Origin: Oikopleura dioica
Lineage: Eukaryota; Chordata; Appendicularia; Copelata; Oikopleuridae
Length of the DNA stretch: 64,000 bases
Direction: 5' to 3'
Assembly (NCBI GenBank): GCA_907165135.1
Contig: OU015570.1
Span: 2,507,525 to 2,571,524, forward strand
Below are positions 1 through 10,640 of this stretch, piece after piece (position 1 is the stretch's first letter; each line of letters starts with the position of its first letter). The notes under the pieces were generated by a model. It did not search any database. It was not told the origin of the DNA and saw only the letters and a program-made list of their open reading frames with translations. Both the position numbers and the translations under genes were made by a program.

Positions 1-416
1 ACGTGTTTCTCACAGTACATAAGTTGGATAACTAATTGCGTTTATCGTATTCGCGAGCGGGAATACAAATAGTGAGCGACGAACGTTGTGTTAAAAAGAG
101 CAAGTTTTATTGTGGTGTCTCTGAGTAAAAAGTAGTGTTGTGTGTGATGTGTGTGAACTGTGTCAGTGAGAAATAAGATCGTTTATATATGGTTTTCATA
201 AACCGTGGTGAGCTGTTAGATCGTGGTGAGTGACTTTTTCGTGAGTCGTGAGTTGATCCTTGTTCGTGGTGAACTGTGCTTTCGCGGTTTGCGGCGGAGC
301 GTTTGCGCGTGGTAAAAGGCGCGTCGCGAGTCGTGAATAGAGCTTCGCGGGTCGTAAACTGCGCGCGGCGCGGCGCGGTGAACTCAAGTGGCGGATGACT
401 AATGAGAAACACTACA
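1..416 (-). repeat. 3' LTR of element 1 (left LTR on the + strand)
   Basis: These bases repeat at 3961-4376 with almost no differences, and the intervening minus-strand gag-like ORF makes them LTRs. The partner copy starts TGT at 3958 and both end ACTACA, so about three bases of this copy lie outside the window. The LTR ends are inverted repeats of each other (TGTAGTGTTTCTCA on the minus strand against TGAGAAACACGTACA). ORFs inside the LTR (GC-rich CGCG stretches at 290-380) occur in both copies and are not genes. Confidence 0.85.
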
Positions 417-3195
417 TAATTCCTCCTCCATTTATTTTTAGATCGTTTGTCTTTCTGGTAGAGGAATGTCCTGTGTTTGATAGCCAATAATTTCATCGAG
501 TGAATTTTGTCCATAAGCAGTGATTGTTTGGAAAGAATCGTTTTCCATTAGGTTGTCAGCATCAACGGGCGGCTATCGAGCAAGATCAACCGGAACGTAG
601 TTGATTGTTGAGTTTTCTTTCGATGAACTGTATTTCTGAACGAGCGGAGGTGTTTGTTGGTGAGTCTCTTAACCCAAGGTGTTTCAGGTTTTCGTGTATT
701 ATGAAGGTGACCTAAGATTTCAGAATTCGTAGATCGGTTATTTCGATATTTTCAAGTCTTTTCCAAGCAGACCTTTGTTTCGCCCATTTCCTTGCATATT
801 CGGAGACAATACAATTTCTTGTTTCAGGATTTCCTTCTTGAGCGGTGAGTAGGAGGCTTTTGCAGGAAAAGATGAGGAGACACTTCAGATTACTGTCGAT
901 CGTGCTGAGATTGAGCGATTTTTGAGTCAAGATTTGGAACCAATTTGTCTTTTTCTTGATAGATACTTCAATTTCTTCGAGAAGCTCTCTGATTACTAGA
1001 GTTTTCTCACAATTGATTTCTTCCACAATCGGTATTTTTATTCCCATGACAAAATTCAGCGCGAATTGTTGGTATCTTCGTTTTATGCAGCATCTCTGAA
1101 GGTGGAAAATATCTGTTTCAAGATTTGTCGGCATTCTTCAGCGTGTACGTCTTCTTCAAGGATCTAAGCACTTTTCATCTCAATAATTTCCGGACTTTCT
1201 CTTCTTGCAATTTGAAACACGGGATGATTATAAGAACTGTGACTCCCGTGGTTGATCTGAAAGCTTCGTATCTTCTTAGTTAGATCGTTTTCGGCTTTGG
1301 CTTGTTTCAGTCGGGGCACTTACATTTCGACGATGGGGAGATAGGGATGTGACGACGGGTCCCCTTTTGTCCTGGCGCGGGAAATTTACGAGCGTTGCAG
1401 CGCGTCGAGCTGTTTTTCCTGTTTGAACAGCAATTTTCATTGATTTGGATTCTCGATTGCGGAGCAGCGTGAAGTTTTCGAAAACCAAGTGAGCAATTGA
1501 GCATTTGTGAGCAAACGAGCAGTTTTCTCTTTCCTCTTCTTCTTTCCCCCCTTTTAGAATAAGGACATTCGCATCGTTCCATTTGAGCTGGGAGAATGCG
1601 TAGAGAGCATTTTTCGAATACGGTGATTTGGCAACTGCACACATTGCCAACATCTGCGGAATAACGGCGCAAGGTTAAAAGTAGCGGTGCAAGTAGAGGG
1701 CGCCAGTAACTTGAACATAATGAGCTTCAAAATCGTCGGTGAGCAGCTTCAAAAGAATAAACTTCGCTGATTGAGAGGACAATTCAATAAGCATCAAAAT
1801 CGTCTATGAGCAACTTGATAAGAATCAGCTTATTTGATTAAGAGGACGACTTCATGAGCGTAAAAATCGTTTGTGAGCTTGATTGTTGCTTGATTGTTAG
1901 AGAAGACGATCCCATGAACGTCATAATCGTCTTTGATTATGAATTGAGCAGACGGTCCCATGAGCGAGCAGAAACGTCTTTGAACAACTTGATCTCGATC
2001 GTTTGAGCAGATGAATCTTCGAGCGAGCAGAATCATCCTTGAGTAACTTGATTATGAATTATCTGAATGTGACAAAGCAACTGCACGCATTGCTTCACAT
2101 CTTTAGAGGAGTGGGCCAAGGTTCAGATAAGCGGTGTCCATCGTGTGCGCAATTGATAAACACATTAGCTGGGTCATGAGAACACAAGTCCAAAGAGGCC
2201 TGTATGAAACTTCTTCACAGCAAATGAGCGGAACTGGATTCCCTTTGATCATCAGCGGGGATTACTTCGAGCTCTGAAGTGAGCCATTCCAGTGTGCATA
2301 AACATTGCCGAAGTTTTTGATCCAATAAACGAGCTTCAGGTATACCTTAAGAACAGGACTTCGAAAAACAGATGTCGAGCGAACTTCGTAACCAAGTGTG
2401 AATAGGAGCAGGAGCAAGAGCTTAATGGTTTGATTTACATCGTCGTGAGCGTAGGCGATGTTTCTATTTCGGAGCTTGAACTTGAAGTGCATCATCTCTA
2501 TCAACAGGCTCATGTTGATCTTTATGAGGGCTTCTGATACTTTGATCTTCTTTTCGTATCATTATGAGCAGGAGCTGGAGCAAGATCTTGATTGAGCTGA
2601 TCTTCTTCCGCTTTTTGATCCTCATTTTCATTGAGAACAAATTTTGTTTATTTTCAGCCGTTTTAGTTAGAGCGGTCGGGTCAGGCTGGTATGCCACAGG
2701 TGTAAGCGGGCATTTGACAAGGTAACTTTCCAGAGAACAGATCTGGTTTCCAGCAGATAACAGATGTGTAGATCTCGAGCGTAGGGCAATTTTTCTTGTC
2801 TCTTTTTAGGAGCTTCTGATATTGTTGGTTTTGGAAGTTGAGCAGAGCAGGATGAAGTGTCATCATGTATCGATTAGCTCTTTTGATGAACGGTTCCGAG
2901 GTGTCGACGGCAGCTTCTTTGAGCGGAAACGGAACATGAAATTGTCGTCCAAATACACATTGATTGCTTGGCAGTCCATCAAGGCTTCCATGAGCGATTC
3001 ATTGCGAGTTGAGCTTTGAGCTTTTTGATAAATTTGACGGTAGATATTTTTCGCATTTTACATTTCATCTCGAGTAGTTAACAGTTGTTGCGATGTGTCG
3101 AATTTGGAAAATTGTCGGTCTTCGATGATCGATGGTCGAAGAATATTGAGCGGTTTGAGTCGAATACGAGTTCGAGATGAAATTGAGGGAATTGT
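417..3195 (-). other. Internal region of element 1 downstream of gag, no recognisable pol
   Basis: This is the minus-strand interior between gag and the 3' LTR. I find no reverse transcriptase, RNase H or integrase motif, which makes the element a short, probably non-autonomous LTR element. Positions 1700-2060 hold degenerate units of roughly 60-70 bp rich in GAGC and CATGAGCG motifs. Minus-strand ORFs at 712-1134 (140 codons, Lys/Leu-rich) and 2262-2697 have no recognisable domain and could be remnants of a captured or decayed gene. Confidence 0.5.
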
Positions 3196-3885
3196 TCAAT
3201 CTTCGTTTTTGATCAATTGCTTTATGTGACTTGGAACATAGTCTGAGTGGATAAATTTGCATTTCGAGCCGTATTTGCATGATCTCCGTTTCACGAAGCT
3301 GATACAGAATCCATCGATCTTAGATGTGTCGATTCTGGTTTGTTTTCGATTTCTTTTATTTGGCTTCGAATGATCCTCAGTATGAACTTTTTTGACTTTG
3401 ATCTTCTGGTTCCGGGGTCGGTCCTTGGTGTTTCCGTTCTTCTTCAGATGTGATCGTTGTTTTTGTCGAACGTAATCATTAATTTCGCACCAGTTCGGAG
3501 AATATGAGCCCAAGAGGGATTCTTCTAAGTTTTCACGTTATTTTTGATCTTCCAATTTCATTAAGGCCATGAGCTCTGCAAGTGTCGTTGCTCTAGCAGA
3601 GGCGAGGATCTTGGTAACATCGAGACGGTGATTCTTATAAGCGAATTTTTGATCCATACCAATAGCGTCATCATTCGGTAAGTAATTGATTATTTCACCA
3701 TTATCGTGGAACACGATCTTGCGATTTTTGGCGTAAACCCCCTCATCCGATTTATGGATGTTCAGAACAATTGATTGCTTATCTGTAATTGGATGCTCTG
3801 GCGGAAACGATTGATTCAAATTTTCAAAGATCGTGAGCAGTTCTTGTCGGTTCAGATCAGCGGCAAGTTTGAAATATCGAGTCAT
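3196..3885 (-). pseudogene. gag-like protein with CCCH zinc finger, one in-frame stop
   Basis: The ORF starts at ATG 3885 and reads to 3538, where a TAA interrupts it. The same frame stays open to 3196. The N-terminal 115 residues resemble the N-terminus of the gag at 47265-47869 (shared pattern of DL-R-EL, PIxDK, NIH/NILH, HRLD). The C-terminal part is very basic and ends with a C-x8-C-x5-C-x3-H finger, a CCCH zinc finger as in RNA-binding proteins rather than the usual CCHC retroviral knuckle. The 5' LTR begins about 70 bases upstream. Role inferred: RNA packaging in a non-autonomous LTR element. The stop implies decay or read-through. Confidence 0.6.
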
Positions 3886-3940
3886 GTTTCTTTACAGCAG
3901 CTCTCTTCGATCGTTAATCTCTACATGGGCGAAGCGTTTT

Positions 3941-3952
3941 CTTCAGTCACCA
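3941..3952 (-). promoter_or_regulatory. Primer binding site candidate of element 1
   Basis: Just inside the 5' LTR, on the minus strand, the sequence reads TGGTGACTGAAG. It starts with TGG, complementary to a tRNA CCA end. Elements B and E have TGGTGAC in the same place, which supports the assignment. It lies five bases from the inferred LTR end. Confidence 0.5.
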
Positions 3953-3957
3953 AAATA

Positions 3958-4376
3958 TGTACGTGTTTCTCACAGTACATAAGTTGGATAACTAATTGCG
4001 TTTATCGTATTCGCGAGCGGGAATACAAATAGTGAGCGACGAACGTTGTGTTAAAAAGAGCAAGTTTTATTGCGGTGTCTCTGAGTAAAAAGTAGTGTTG
4101 TGTGTGATGTGTGTGAACTGTGTCAGTGAGAAATAAGATCGTTTATATATGGTTTTCATAAACCGTGGTGAGCTGTTAGATCGTGGTGAGTGACTTTTTC
4201 GTGAGTCGTGAGTTGATCCTTGTTCGTGGTGAACTGTGCTTTCGCGGTTTGCGGCGGAGCGTTTGCGCGTGGTAAAAGGCGCGTCGCGAGTCGTGAATAG
4301 AGCTTCGCGGGTCGTAAACTGCGCGCGGCGCGGCGCGGTGAACTCAAGTGGCGGATGACTAATGAGAAACACTACA
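3958..4376 (-). repeat. 5' LTR of element 1
   Basis: About 419 bp, starting TGT and ending ACA. It is nearly identical to 1-416, so the insertion is recent or the LTRs were homogenised. The minus-strand ORF running through it (to 4618) simply reads across the LTR boundary. Confidence 0.85.
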
Positions 4377-5242
4377 ACACATTGACAATGTGACATTGTT
4401 AAAAAGATACTCAAAACTCTCCGTAATTCTAACTGTTGTGGGTGAGCCACCGATTGAACGTTTACTTGAAAATTTAAGAATCTGGATAACCGAATTGGGT
4501 ATTTCAATATTTGTGTCATTGAAAATATGAATGGATGCTTGATTAGATGATGGTGATAATAATTGTTCGAATTTTCGATTAAGAATTTTAGTATGAGATG
4601 ATTCATGCTCATTAGCAAGTTTAAAATGGTATTCGATGGATGAGTCGGTAAATGGATCGGAGGAATTATGAAAATGTTTTAACTTAATATGATGAAGTTG
4701 AGAATTGAGATGAGAAATTTTAGCTTGGTTTTTAAAAATAGCATTTTTAGTGATCTTCGTTCGTTTTTGGTGGATAACATGCGGCGACCAGTTTACCTTC
4801 GATAGGAATTGGCAAGAAAAAGCGGTGAATTTAGGGTTGAGTCCAGCAGTTAAACATCTCTCGAGGAATTAATTGTTACTTCTTGTTCGTACGATTTTAC
4901 GGGTACATTCGTATATTTCGTAGATACGGTGATGTCTGGTTTCCATTAAGATAATCTCTTGTTGTTTGACATCGATGAATTTGGTATGGTTTTGTTTATT
5001 TCAGTAAAGCTAACGGATGCTGAGATCCATCTTCAGTACTAGAATAAAGTGTAAAGAATACGAAAAGAAGTAAAAATTAACGTTTGAGGGCTAGACTTTG
5101 AGAGAGAGTAGCGCACTGAAGTTCAAATGAAAGATTTCAAGGGAAATGAATTTGGTCTAGAGAATTTTTGAAAAAGTAAATGTTGAACAAGAGATTTTTT
5201 GAAAATGATCCGAAGCCCGATTATATTAATAAAGGTTAATTT
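4377..5242. other. No gene recognised
   Basis: AT-rich sequence with stops in all frames and no TIR or repeat that I can pair. It separates element 1 from the DNA-element nest. Confidence 0.4.
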
Positions 5243-5302
5243 TTAAAGTGAAACCACACCTTAAGGCCACTTTTTGGATGACAGCGAATTTAAAAGGTGG
5301 CC

Positions 5303-6189
5303 TTAACCCGTTAACAGGCGCGAGGCCCTCTCAGGGCCTTTTGGCCTTTGAAGCGCAATAAGATGGTCTTGGCTCTATTTTTTACGAAAATTTTTTATAT
5401 TTTTGAGAAATTCGATCGATTCTCTATCCGTGTGTTTGATTCCGGAAAGAATTGGCCTAAAATAAAAAAAATGAGAGGCGAAAGAAAAATTTCAATCGGC
5501 GAAAAAAAGGGAAAGCGTAATACAATGCGCTCGCCTTTTCCCTTTACAGTCGTTTTCCATCTTTAGAGCGTTTTTCGGATGACAAGGGTTGACCAAAACG
5601 CTCTTAAGTTGGAAAATTTACGATCAAACTAGGATGACAGTGGGTAAAAATGATGCTTATTATGCATAAAATGAGCTCTTTTCAGAACTCTAACAATGTA
5701 TCCGAGGTCATTTTTACCTATTTATGATAAAATATTTACGATCTTTCAATCAGAATGAATGATTTCACCTAAAAATAAGCGTAGAAAACATCATTTTTAA
5801 TGATTTTTAAGGTTAAAATAAACGTTATTCTGATAATTAATTAAAAATACCCAAAAACGCTCTAAAGTTGGAATTTTTGCTGATGACAAAATACGGAAAA
5901 TATTGGCAAAAACGCTCTTAACTTGGGCGCTCTTAAGATGGAAAACCACGGTAATTGAATCTCAGCGCCGAAAATGACGTAACTTTGAGCTCAATTTTAA
6001 CCCACTAATCGAGTAAGAAAAAGACTAAAACAAAATCTAGAGGAAAGATTAGACGCTTGTGAATCATCTGGTCGTCTTAGAAATGAATTTCTTAAGCTCA
6101 ATTACTCAGAAAACGCCAAAATGTCCGAGGCCCTCTCACGGCCTCGCGGCCGTTAACCCCTAATATTCAGTGCCTAGTTAATGGGTTAA
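5303..6189. mobile_element. TTAACCCGTTAAC-family MITE, copy 1
   Basis: The termini are TTAACCCGTTAAC (left) and GTTAATGGGTTAA (right), with GC-rich subterminal hairpins (GAGGCCCTCTCAGGGCC and GAGGCCCTCTCACGGCCTC). It is homologous to 50762-51766 on both flanks of an internal insertion. Non-coding. Confidence 0.6.
5545..5953. mobile_element. MITE nested in the TTAACCCGTTAAC element
   Basis: TIRs TACAGTCGTTTTCCATCTTT and its imperfect inverse ending ACCACGGTA, with repeated AACGCTCTTAA motifs inside. TA ends suggest the Tc1/mariner superfamily. No coding capacity. Confidence 0.55.
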
Positions 6190-7189
6190 GTTGGGTGATT
6201 CTACAACTAAGTTGGATGAAGCTAAAATTTTTCTATTTTTGGAGTAAGGGACTGAATCATTGGAATCAAAAATGAAAGGCGGAGTTGATTAAGGCGGAGC
6301 ACATCGTCAGTATGAATTCAGAAATTTACCCGAAGAAGAACGAATGTTTTCTATTTGTGTTTTTATATCGAATTTATATCGAAACATTAGTGAGTCATTA
6401 ATAGTGAGTCATTAATAGTGACGAGGACGCGCTAATTCTCAACTTTCAAGTGTAACTAACATAAAAATCGAGTTTCTACCTCGCTTAATACTTCCATATT
6501 TTGGTTTTGTTCTAAAAAACGTGAAAATGTGTACCCAGTTTCGGAGGAATAGTTCTAAGAACCAAGTTGGACAGCAGTGTATCAAATATCGGGCCGTTTT
6601 TCGTAGATTTAGGGGACAAAATATCCGAACCTCAATAATTGAACTGTAATAAAAAATCGAAAAATTTAATGTTATCCAACTTACTCTGAAAACCAATCCC
6701 CTTTTATCATTTTTAAAATTTCTTGTCATCAAAAAAGGGGCCTTAAGTTAGGATTTCACTGTAGATCAATCTTTTTTTTCGGGGCAATGCATTGAAACCA
6801 TCGTTAGATCCCAAATATCGCTCCCTTCGAAAAGTTTCTAGAATCAAATTCAAACAGAACAACATGTTTCGGCTTTCGTGACAAACTCAAGAATCGTGAC
6901 ATTCGTGACATATTTAGTGGCGACCTATTCTCTTGATATTGCCTTCTGAATTTTCTTTTAGATATTCGGTTTTTCTGCAGGAATGTATACTTCAACAGAT
7001 TTGTAAAGGCATGGCATCTTAAATTTGTCAAGTTTTCTTTGATACCCGCTGAGAAAAATACATGGTCGATTTTCTTATAATATTGATCTTGATGTCGTTT
7101 GAGGGGTAAATCCTGAAAATATCAAGCTTGAGAGCCTGGAAGCGAAAATCGACGATTTTTATACCGACCTCACAGAAAAGGGATTATTA
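6190..7189. other. AT-rich, no gene recognised
   Basis: Contains the right flank of the composite element up to 6763 and then unassigned sequence. Small ORFs at 6439-6732 and 6804-7031 on the minus strand lack any motif and look like chance ORFs. Confidence 0.4.
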
Positions 7190-7410
7190 TACCGCGATTG
7201 GCATTTCTGACTGACTGATTCTGATTTTCGAGGGAAATAGCTAATCAACCAATTAAAATTTGACTCTAGTGTCTCTTCTTTTAGAGTTCCGTCAAACCAG
7301 TGACGCCTACGCAATCTACGTTACAAATCTCCTATGTTTTTTGCATGGAGAATTGTAACGTCAATGTGCATCTTTCAAAAATCAGTCAGTCAGGACTGCC
7401 AATCGCGGTA
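7190..7410. mobile_element. Short MITE with TACCGCGATTGGCA ends
   Basis: The 5' end TACCGCGATTGGCA..TCTGACTGACTGATT is mirrored at the 3' end by AATCAGTCAGTCAGGACTGCCAATCGCGGTA, giving TIRs of about 30 bp with one small difference. About 221 bp, non-coding, with TA-type ends. Confidence 0.75.
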
Positions 7411-8483
7411 GTTAGGCTTCTCGCTTAAAAATTCGGGTCGAACAAACCTGCGATATTGCCGGGTTTCACCTTTTATTCTTAAGGAGGACCGACATTTTAA
7501 TCACTTTGACATTTTAATCACTTCTGCACTTTAATCACTTTTGCATTTTAATCACTTCTGTTGACAGTGATTAAAATCCAAAAGTGAATGAATTTTCACA
7601 TTCGATGAAGTTATTTGAAACTTCAAGTGACAAGTATTTTAGGAGCTGATGCCTTTTAAAGTTGAGCATCTCGTTTTCTCTCTGCAGAATTCAAAAATAA
7701 TTCAAACTGGAGATGAAAGAGGAGAAAAAAACTATATATGCCCTGAAAATTTCATTTAGTTTCGCAAAAAATAAGGAAGTGAAAGGATTTTTTGAAAAGT
7801 GGCGCGAGCTAGGTGCGCGTGGTCCCTTAAGAAAATTTTTTTTCACCTGATCAATCATGCTAAAGCTACTTGCAAATTCAGATAAGCGTCTATTCTTCTT
7901 AGTGTGCAAGTTTTAAGGGCAGAACAAAAGCCTACTGAAATTTTATTTCCGCTTGAAAACACCCCAAAAAGGCGTTTTCTGAAAATTCGAATTTTTCAAG
8001 AGCCTATGGTGGCACGTTTGGCATTTTGAAAAGAGCTAAAGCTACTTGCAAATTGCAATGAAGGCATAAACTTTTATATGCAATTGAAATTAGATAAATT
8101 CACAATGCAAAACAAAATTGATTTTAAGTCAAAGTTGGCGATTCCGCGGGAGGATCCCTTAAAAAGTTAATTACAGGAAACATTTTTATCAATTCCGACC
8201 TTATCGTAGCTCCTCCCCAAAAGGGTTGAAAATGCCCTCAAAGTGCCGAAAAATGGCCAATTTCAGGAATTAGGTGATTTGGACCTCTACGAGAATCATT
8301 TTTAAAAATTTTTTTATATAATTCGAATAAAATGGCCCATTTTAAATGGATCTCGTTTTTAAAAAATGATATCTCTACCCTTTTTTTCGAATAAAACATT
8401 CTGGAAAACAGTGTTTTTCACATTTTATAAATACAATTAATAAATTGCCACGTTAATCTACCCTGCTGTACAATCAAAACTCG
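7411..8483. other. No gene; short tandem repeat at 7495-7585
   Basis: At 7495-7560 a unit close to ACATTTTAATCACTTCTG is repeated about four times, followed by its inverse (GTGATTAAAATCCAAAAGTGA). The rest is AT-rich and unassigned. The composition becomes visibly GC-richer from about 8480, which marks the start of the gene island. Confidence 0.45.
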
Positions 8484-8515
8484 GTAAGTTTGTCCGGGTT
8501 TCCCCGTTTATTTAG

Positions 8516-8704
8516 GCACAGTCTCCCAAAGGTGTACAGGATCGTTCCAACGGTCTTCGTAGCGGCTGGATTGGCTTCGGTGAGGAACTGAACCTAAAGG
8601 CTCAGTTATTGTCGGTTTGGGACGTCAGTGTATCTCTCAAGAAAAGCCTTTTCCAGCTCATCCGAGCTCTTACCTCGCGGGACCTCGGTTCGGGTCTGGC
8701 GTAG
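8516..8704 (+). CDS. Candidate exon of an unrecognised protein at the left edge of the island
   Basis: A canonical GTAAGT donor at 8484 and a TTTATTTAG acceptor at 8515 frame a 32-nt intron. The following sequence is open for 62 codons to TAG 8702-8704. No start codon is visible upstream (a TAA lies before the first exon), so the gene may be truncated here or begin by trans-splicing. No domain recognised. The minus strand also has a donor-like GAG|GTAAGA at about 8675, so the orientation is uncertain. Confidence 0.3.
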   Translation, partial: AQSPKGVQDRSNGLRSGWIGFGEELNLKAQLLSVWDVSVSLKKSLFQLIRALTSRDLGSGLA

Positions 8705-8802
8705 CCAAACAGAGTCGAGGTCAGCGAGATAATGGCCTTTCCTAAGGGCGAGTCTTCGACTCCCCTATTATCTCATCTTGAGCTCGCCGTCGTTACGGAG
8801 CT

Positions 8803-8853
8803 TCAAGATGGGGTATTCCCCTTAACGTCCCCCTTCTTTACCTGAAATGCCAT
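8803..8853 (-). CDS. Short ORF whose ATG overlaps the stop of the preceding gene (TAATG)
   Basis: On the minus strand the stop of the 8853-9395 gene and this ATG share bases as TAATG. The unspliced ORF has only 16 codons. A donor-like CAG|GTAAAG after four codons suggests the true product is spliced to exons further left (8650-8740 is open in a suitable frame). Such overlaps are known from termination-reinitiation. I cannot define the product. Confidence 0.25.
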   Translation of the reverse strand: MAFQVKKGDVKGNTPS

Positions 8854-9395
8854 TATCGGCGCTGGATACCCTTGTTGCCCCATCGTTTTTTGGCGCGGGG
8901 CTCGTCGCTTTGTCGATTGGGCGCCTGTCGTTTGAAGCCAGGAAAGTTCTCGTTCGTCGAGAAGCCACTTTGCCGGTACTCGATATTGGAGCGTCCTCCC
9001 GTCATTACGGACCAATCCTTCAAGAAGCTTGGGAGCCTGTTGCTTCGTCGCACCTCTCCGTTATCCATCGTGAAGGCGCGGAGACGACCATTGTCGCCGC
9101 CGGTCACCAAGTTCGTACGCTGGTTATTGTCGAACGTGGCGATCTGCGAGATGCGTTTCAAATCGGACTCGAGCGTGAGGAATTTGTAGAGACTGTCCAG
9201 CTTCCAGCGGTCGGCCGTTCGCAATGCCTCTCTGTAGTTGCGCATTTTCTCCGCGTTTGTGTTGATCGCGTCACGCGTCGCTTCCGCCCATTCGACCACT
9301 TCAGCCGTATCTCCCGATTCCGGAAAGTTGTCCACCTGAAAAGAGTTAATAGAGCATGTCGAGAATGGTTCGTTTACCTTGCCATTTAAAGACAT
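8853..9395 (-). CDS. Unrecognised protein, island gene m2
   Basis: ATG at 9395. Intron 9336-9377 (42 nt, AAG|GTAAAC...TTTTCAG|GTG, in phase). About 166 residues after splicing. The protein is hydrophilic, with a charged helical-looking first half and a very basic C-terminal tail (KKRWGNKGIQRR), as in nucleic-acid-binding tails. No known family recognised. An AG acceptor (CTCGCAG|AG) lies just before the ATG and 18 bases separate it from the stop of gene m1, as in a trans-spliced operon. The plus strand is also open here for 180 codons. I prefer the minus strand because of splice signals, start context and amino-acid composition. Confidence 0.5.
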   Translation of the reverse strand: MSLNGKVNEPFSTCSINSFQVDNFPESGDTAEVVEWAEATRDAINTNAEKMRNYREALRTADRWKLDSLYKFLTLESDLKRISQIATFDNNQRTNLVTGGDNGRLRAFTMDNGEVRRSNRLPSFLKDWSVMTGGRSNIEYRQSGFSTNENFPGFKRQAPNRQSDEPRAKKRWGNKGIQRR

Positions 9396-9413
9396 CTCTG
9401 CGAGAAAGTTCTC

Positions 9414-10178
9414 TTAAGCGTTCACAGCAAACTCGGCGATTTGTGAACAGGTTACCTCCGAGCTTTCTTCTTTGATCAACTTCTCCACTGCGGCAAGCGA
9501 CTCCCGTTCTTGGAAGACTACGCGTCTTCCTGTCTCGCTCGTAAATCCAACCGCGTAGAGAAATCGAACGTGAAGTACGAAACCCTGCATTTCCGGTGGT
9601 CCGTTCAGCGAGAGCGTGAACAACTTCTTCTGCGCCCAGTTCAGAAGAGCTGCAAATGGAGGCGAAACAGGCAAATGCACTCGCTATAATTGAAAGGTAA
9701 GATAATTGAATTCTCGAGGACTTACGTTCTCCGGGAGGCTGCAAATTCCTCTATCGACTTCCCTCTTGCGGTCCATCCATCGCTCGAGGTAGCCCATGAA
9801 TTCCTTCACATCCGGTTTGTTCTTGACCTTGTTGACGAAACTGAGCTGCTCGAATTCTTTCATGAAGCTACCCGGGCGCACCCCGCTATTCAGCTTGGCC
9901 ATGATTGCGTCATTCTTCGCGTCGGACCGTTGCTGCTCTAGAATCGCGATTTGGGACTTTGATGCCAGCTTATTCTTTTCGACTGACTCGTCGACTTCGA
10001 GAAAGCTTGGTAGAAAACCCCCGCTAGGGCCAGCCGAGCCATTGTTCGCTACCATGGATGACTCATCCATTTTGTCGTCACTTCTCCCCTCGGGCCGTTC
10101 CTCCTCAGCTTTTTCGGTCAGCTTTACGTCGTTTAGCTTCTTTTCGAGCGAGCCTTGATTTTTGTCGACCTTCACCAT
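9414..10178 (-). CDS. Unrecognised protein, island gene m1 (first of a minus-strand operon)
   Basis: The start chosen is ATG 10178; an in-frame ATG at 10250 would lie inside the divergent gene. Intron 9684-9725 (42 nt, AAC|GTAAGT...AATTATAG|CGA) joins two exons into about 240 residues. The N-terminal third is acidic, lysine/glutamate-rich and probably disordered, followed by a helical region around residues 100-160 and a better-ordered C-terminal third. No family recognised. An acidic disordered N-terminus plus folded C-terminus resembles viral phosphoproteins only in general layout, which is not evidence of identity. Gene m2 follows after 18 bases. Confidence 0.5.
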
Positions 10179-10224
10179 CAATACGAGTCTTAATATCAAC
10201 CTTTTTAGAGAAGCCGACAACATG
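10176..10224. promoter_or_regulatory. Very short divergent start region
   Basis: Fewer than 50 bases separate the ATG of minus-strand gene m1 (10178) from the ATG of plus-strand gene p1 (10222). If both starts are right, the two transcripts overlap or share a bidirectional promoter extending into the coding regions. No TATA motif is evident. Confidence 0.35.
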
Positions 10225-10640
10225 CCGCATGTCCGAGTCAACTCCGCCATGTTGGAATTTCAGAACAACGCTGTTGGCCGAGATTACGAGTACGACTTGT
10301 TCGAGTACAATTTACTGTCTCCTCATATTAGGCTTTCTCAGCGGGTCCCGGGTTATAAAGCTCGATTCGTGACTCTCGGATTACTCCGTCGCGCGTTCGA
10401 TTCCCTCTTTCTGACAGAAGAAGAAATTGCTACTGGGACTATTACCGTTCATGCTTCTTTTAAAAAAAAACAGTTTCACGAAATTAGTAAAAATGTTAGT
10501 GAGATTATTTATTCATCGCCTATTTTCCAGATCGCGACAACCTAGAAGGCTTCCGGATCCCGAATCGAGGGAGTCCCGATACAGATCTCGGTCATCTGGA
10601 TGTCGTCACACAACTCCGTCGATTTCCGAGATATGTTTGA
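10222..10640 (+). CDS. Unrecognised protein, island gene p1
   Basis: ATG 10222. Exon 1 runs to 10486, and intron 10487-10530 (GTAAAAATG...TTTTCCAG) leads to exon 2 ending in TGA 10638-10640, about 124 residues. An alternative donor at 10495 with acceptor at 10545 would instead fuse exon 1 in frame to the ORF that begins at 10600. Two products by alternative splicing are therefore possible. The sequence is globular-looking and mixed in charge. No family recognised. Confidence 0.45.

Larger units (their letters stand above)
5243..6763. mobile_element. Composite DNA element with CACTGTA-type ends
   Basis: The left end reads AAGTGAAACCACACCTTAAGG. The right end is its imperfect inverse (CCTTAAGTTAGGATTTCACTGTA). 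The same terminal theme (TACAGTGAAAACC...TTTAAGG) bounds 60802-62977, so these are related Tc1/mariner/pogo-type elements. It contains two further nested elements and no transposase ORF that I recognise. Confidence 0.5.

Noticed and set aside
4067-4618. Minus-strand ORF of 183 codons
   Set aside because: It runs through the 5' LTR of element 1 and its flank. The LTR part is repeated in the other LTR, so it is not a gene.
8847-9389. Plus-strand ORF of 180 codons antisense to gene m2
   Set aside because: The minus strand has an ATG after an acceptor, an in-phase intron with canonical sites and a more natural composition. The plus frame is probably a codon-phase shadow, though it cannot be excluded.
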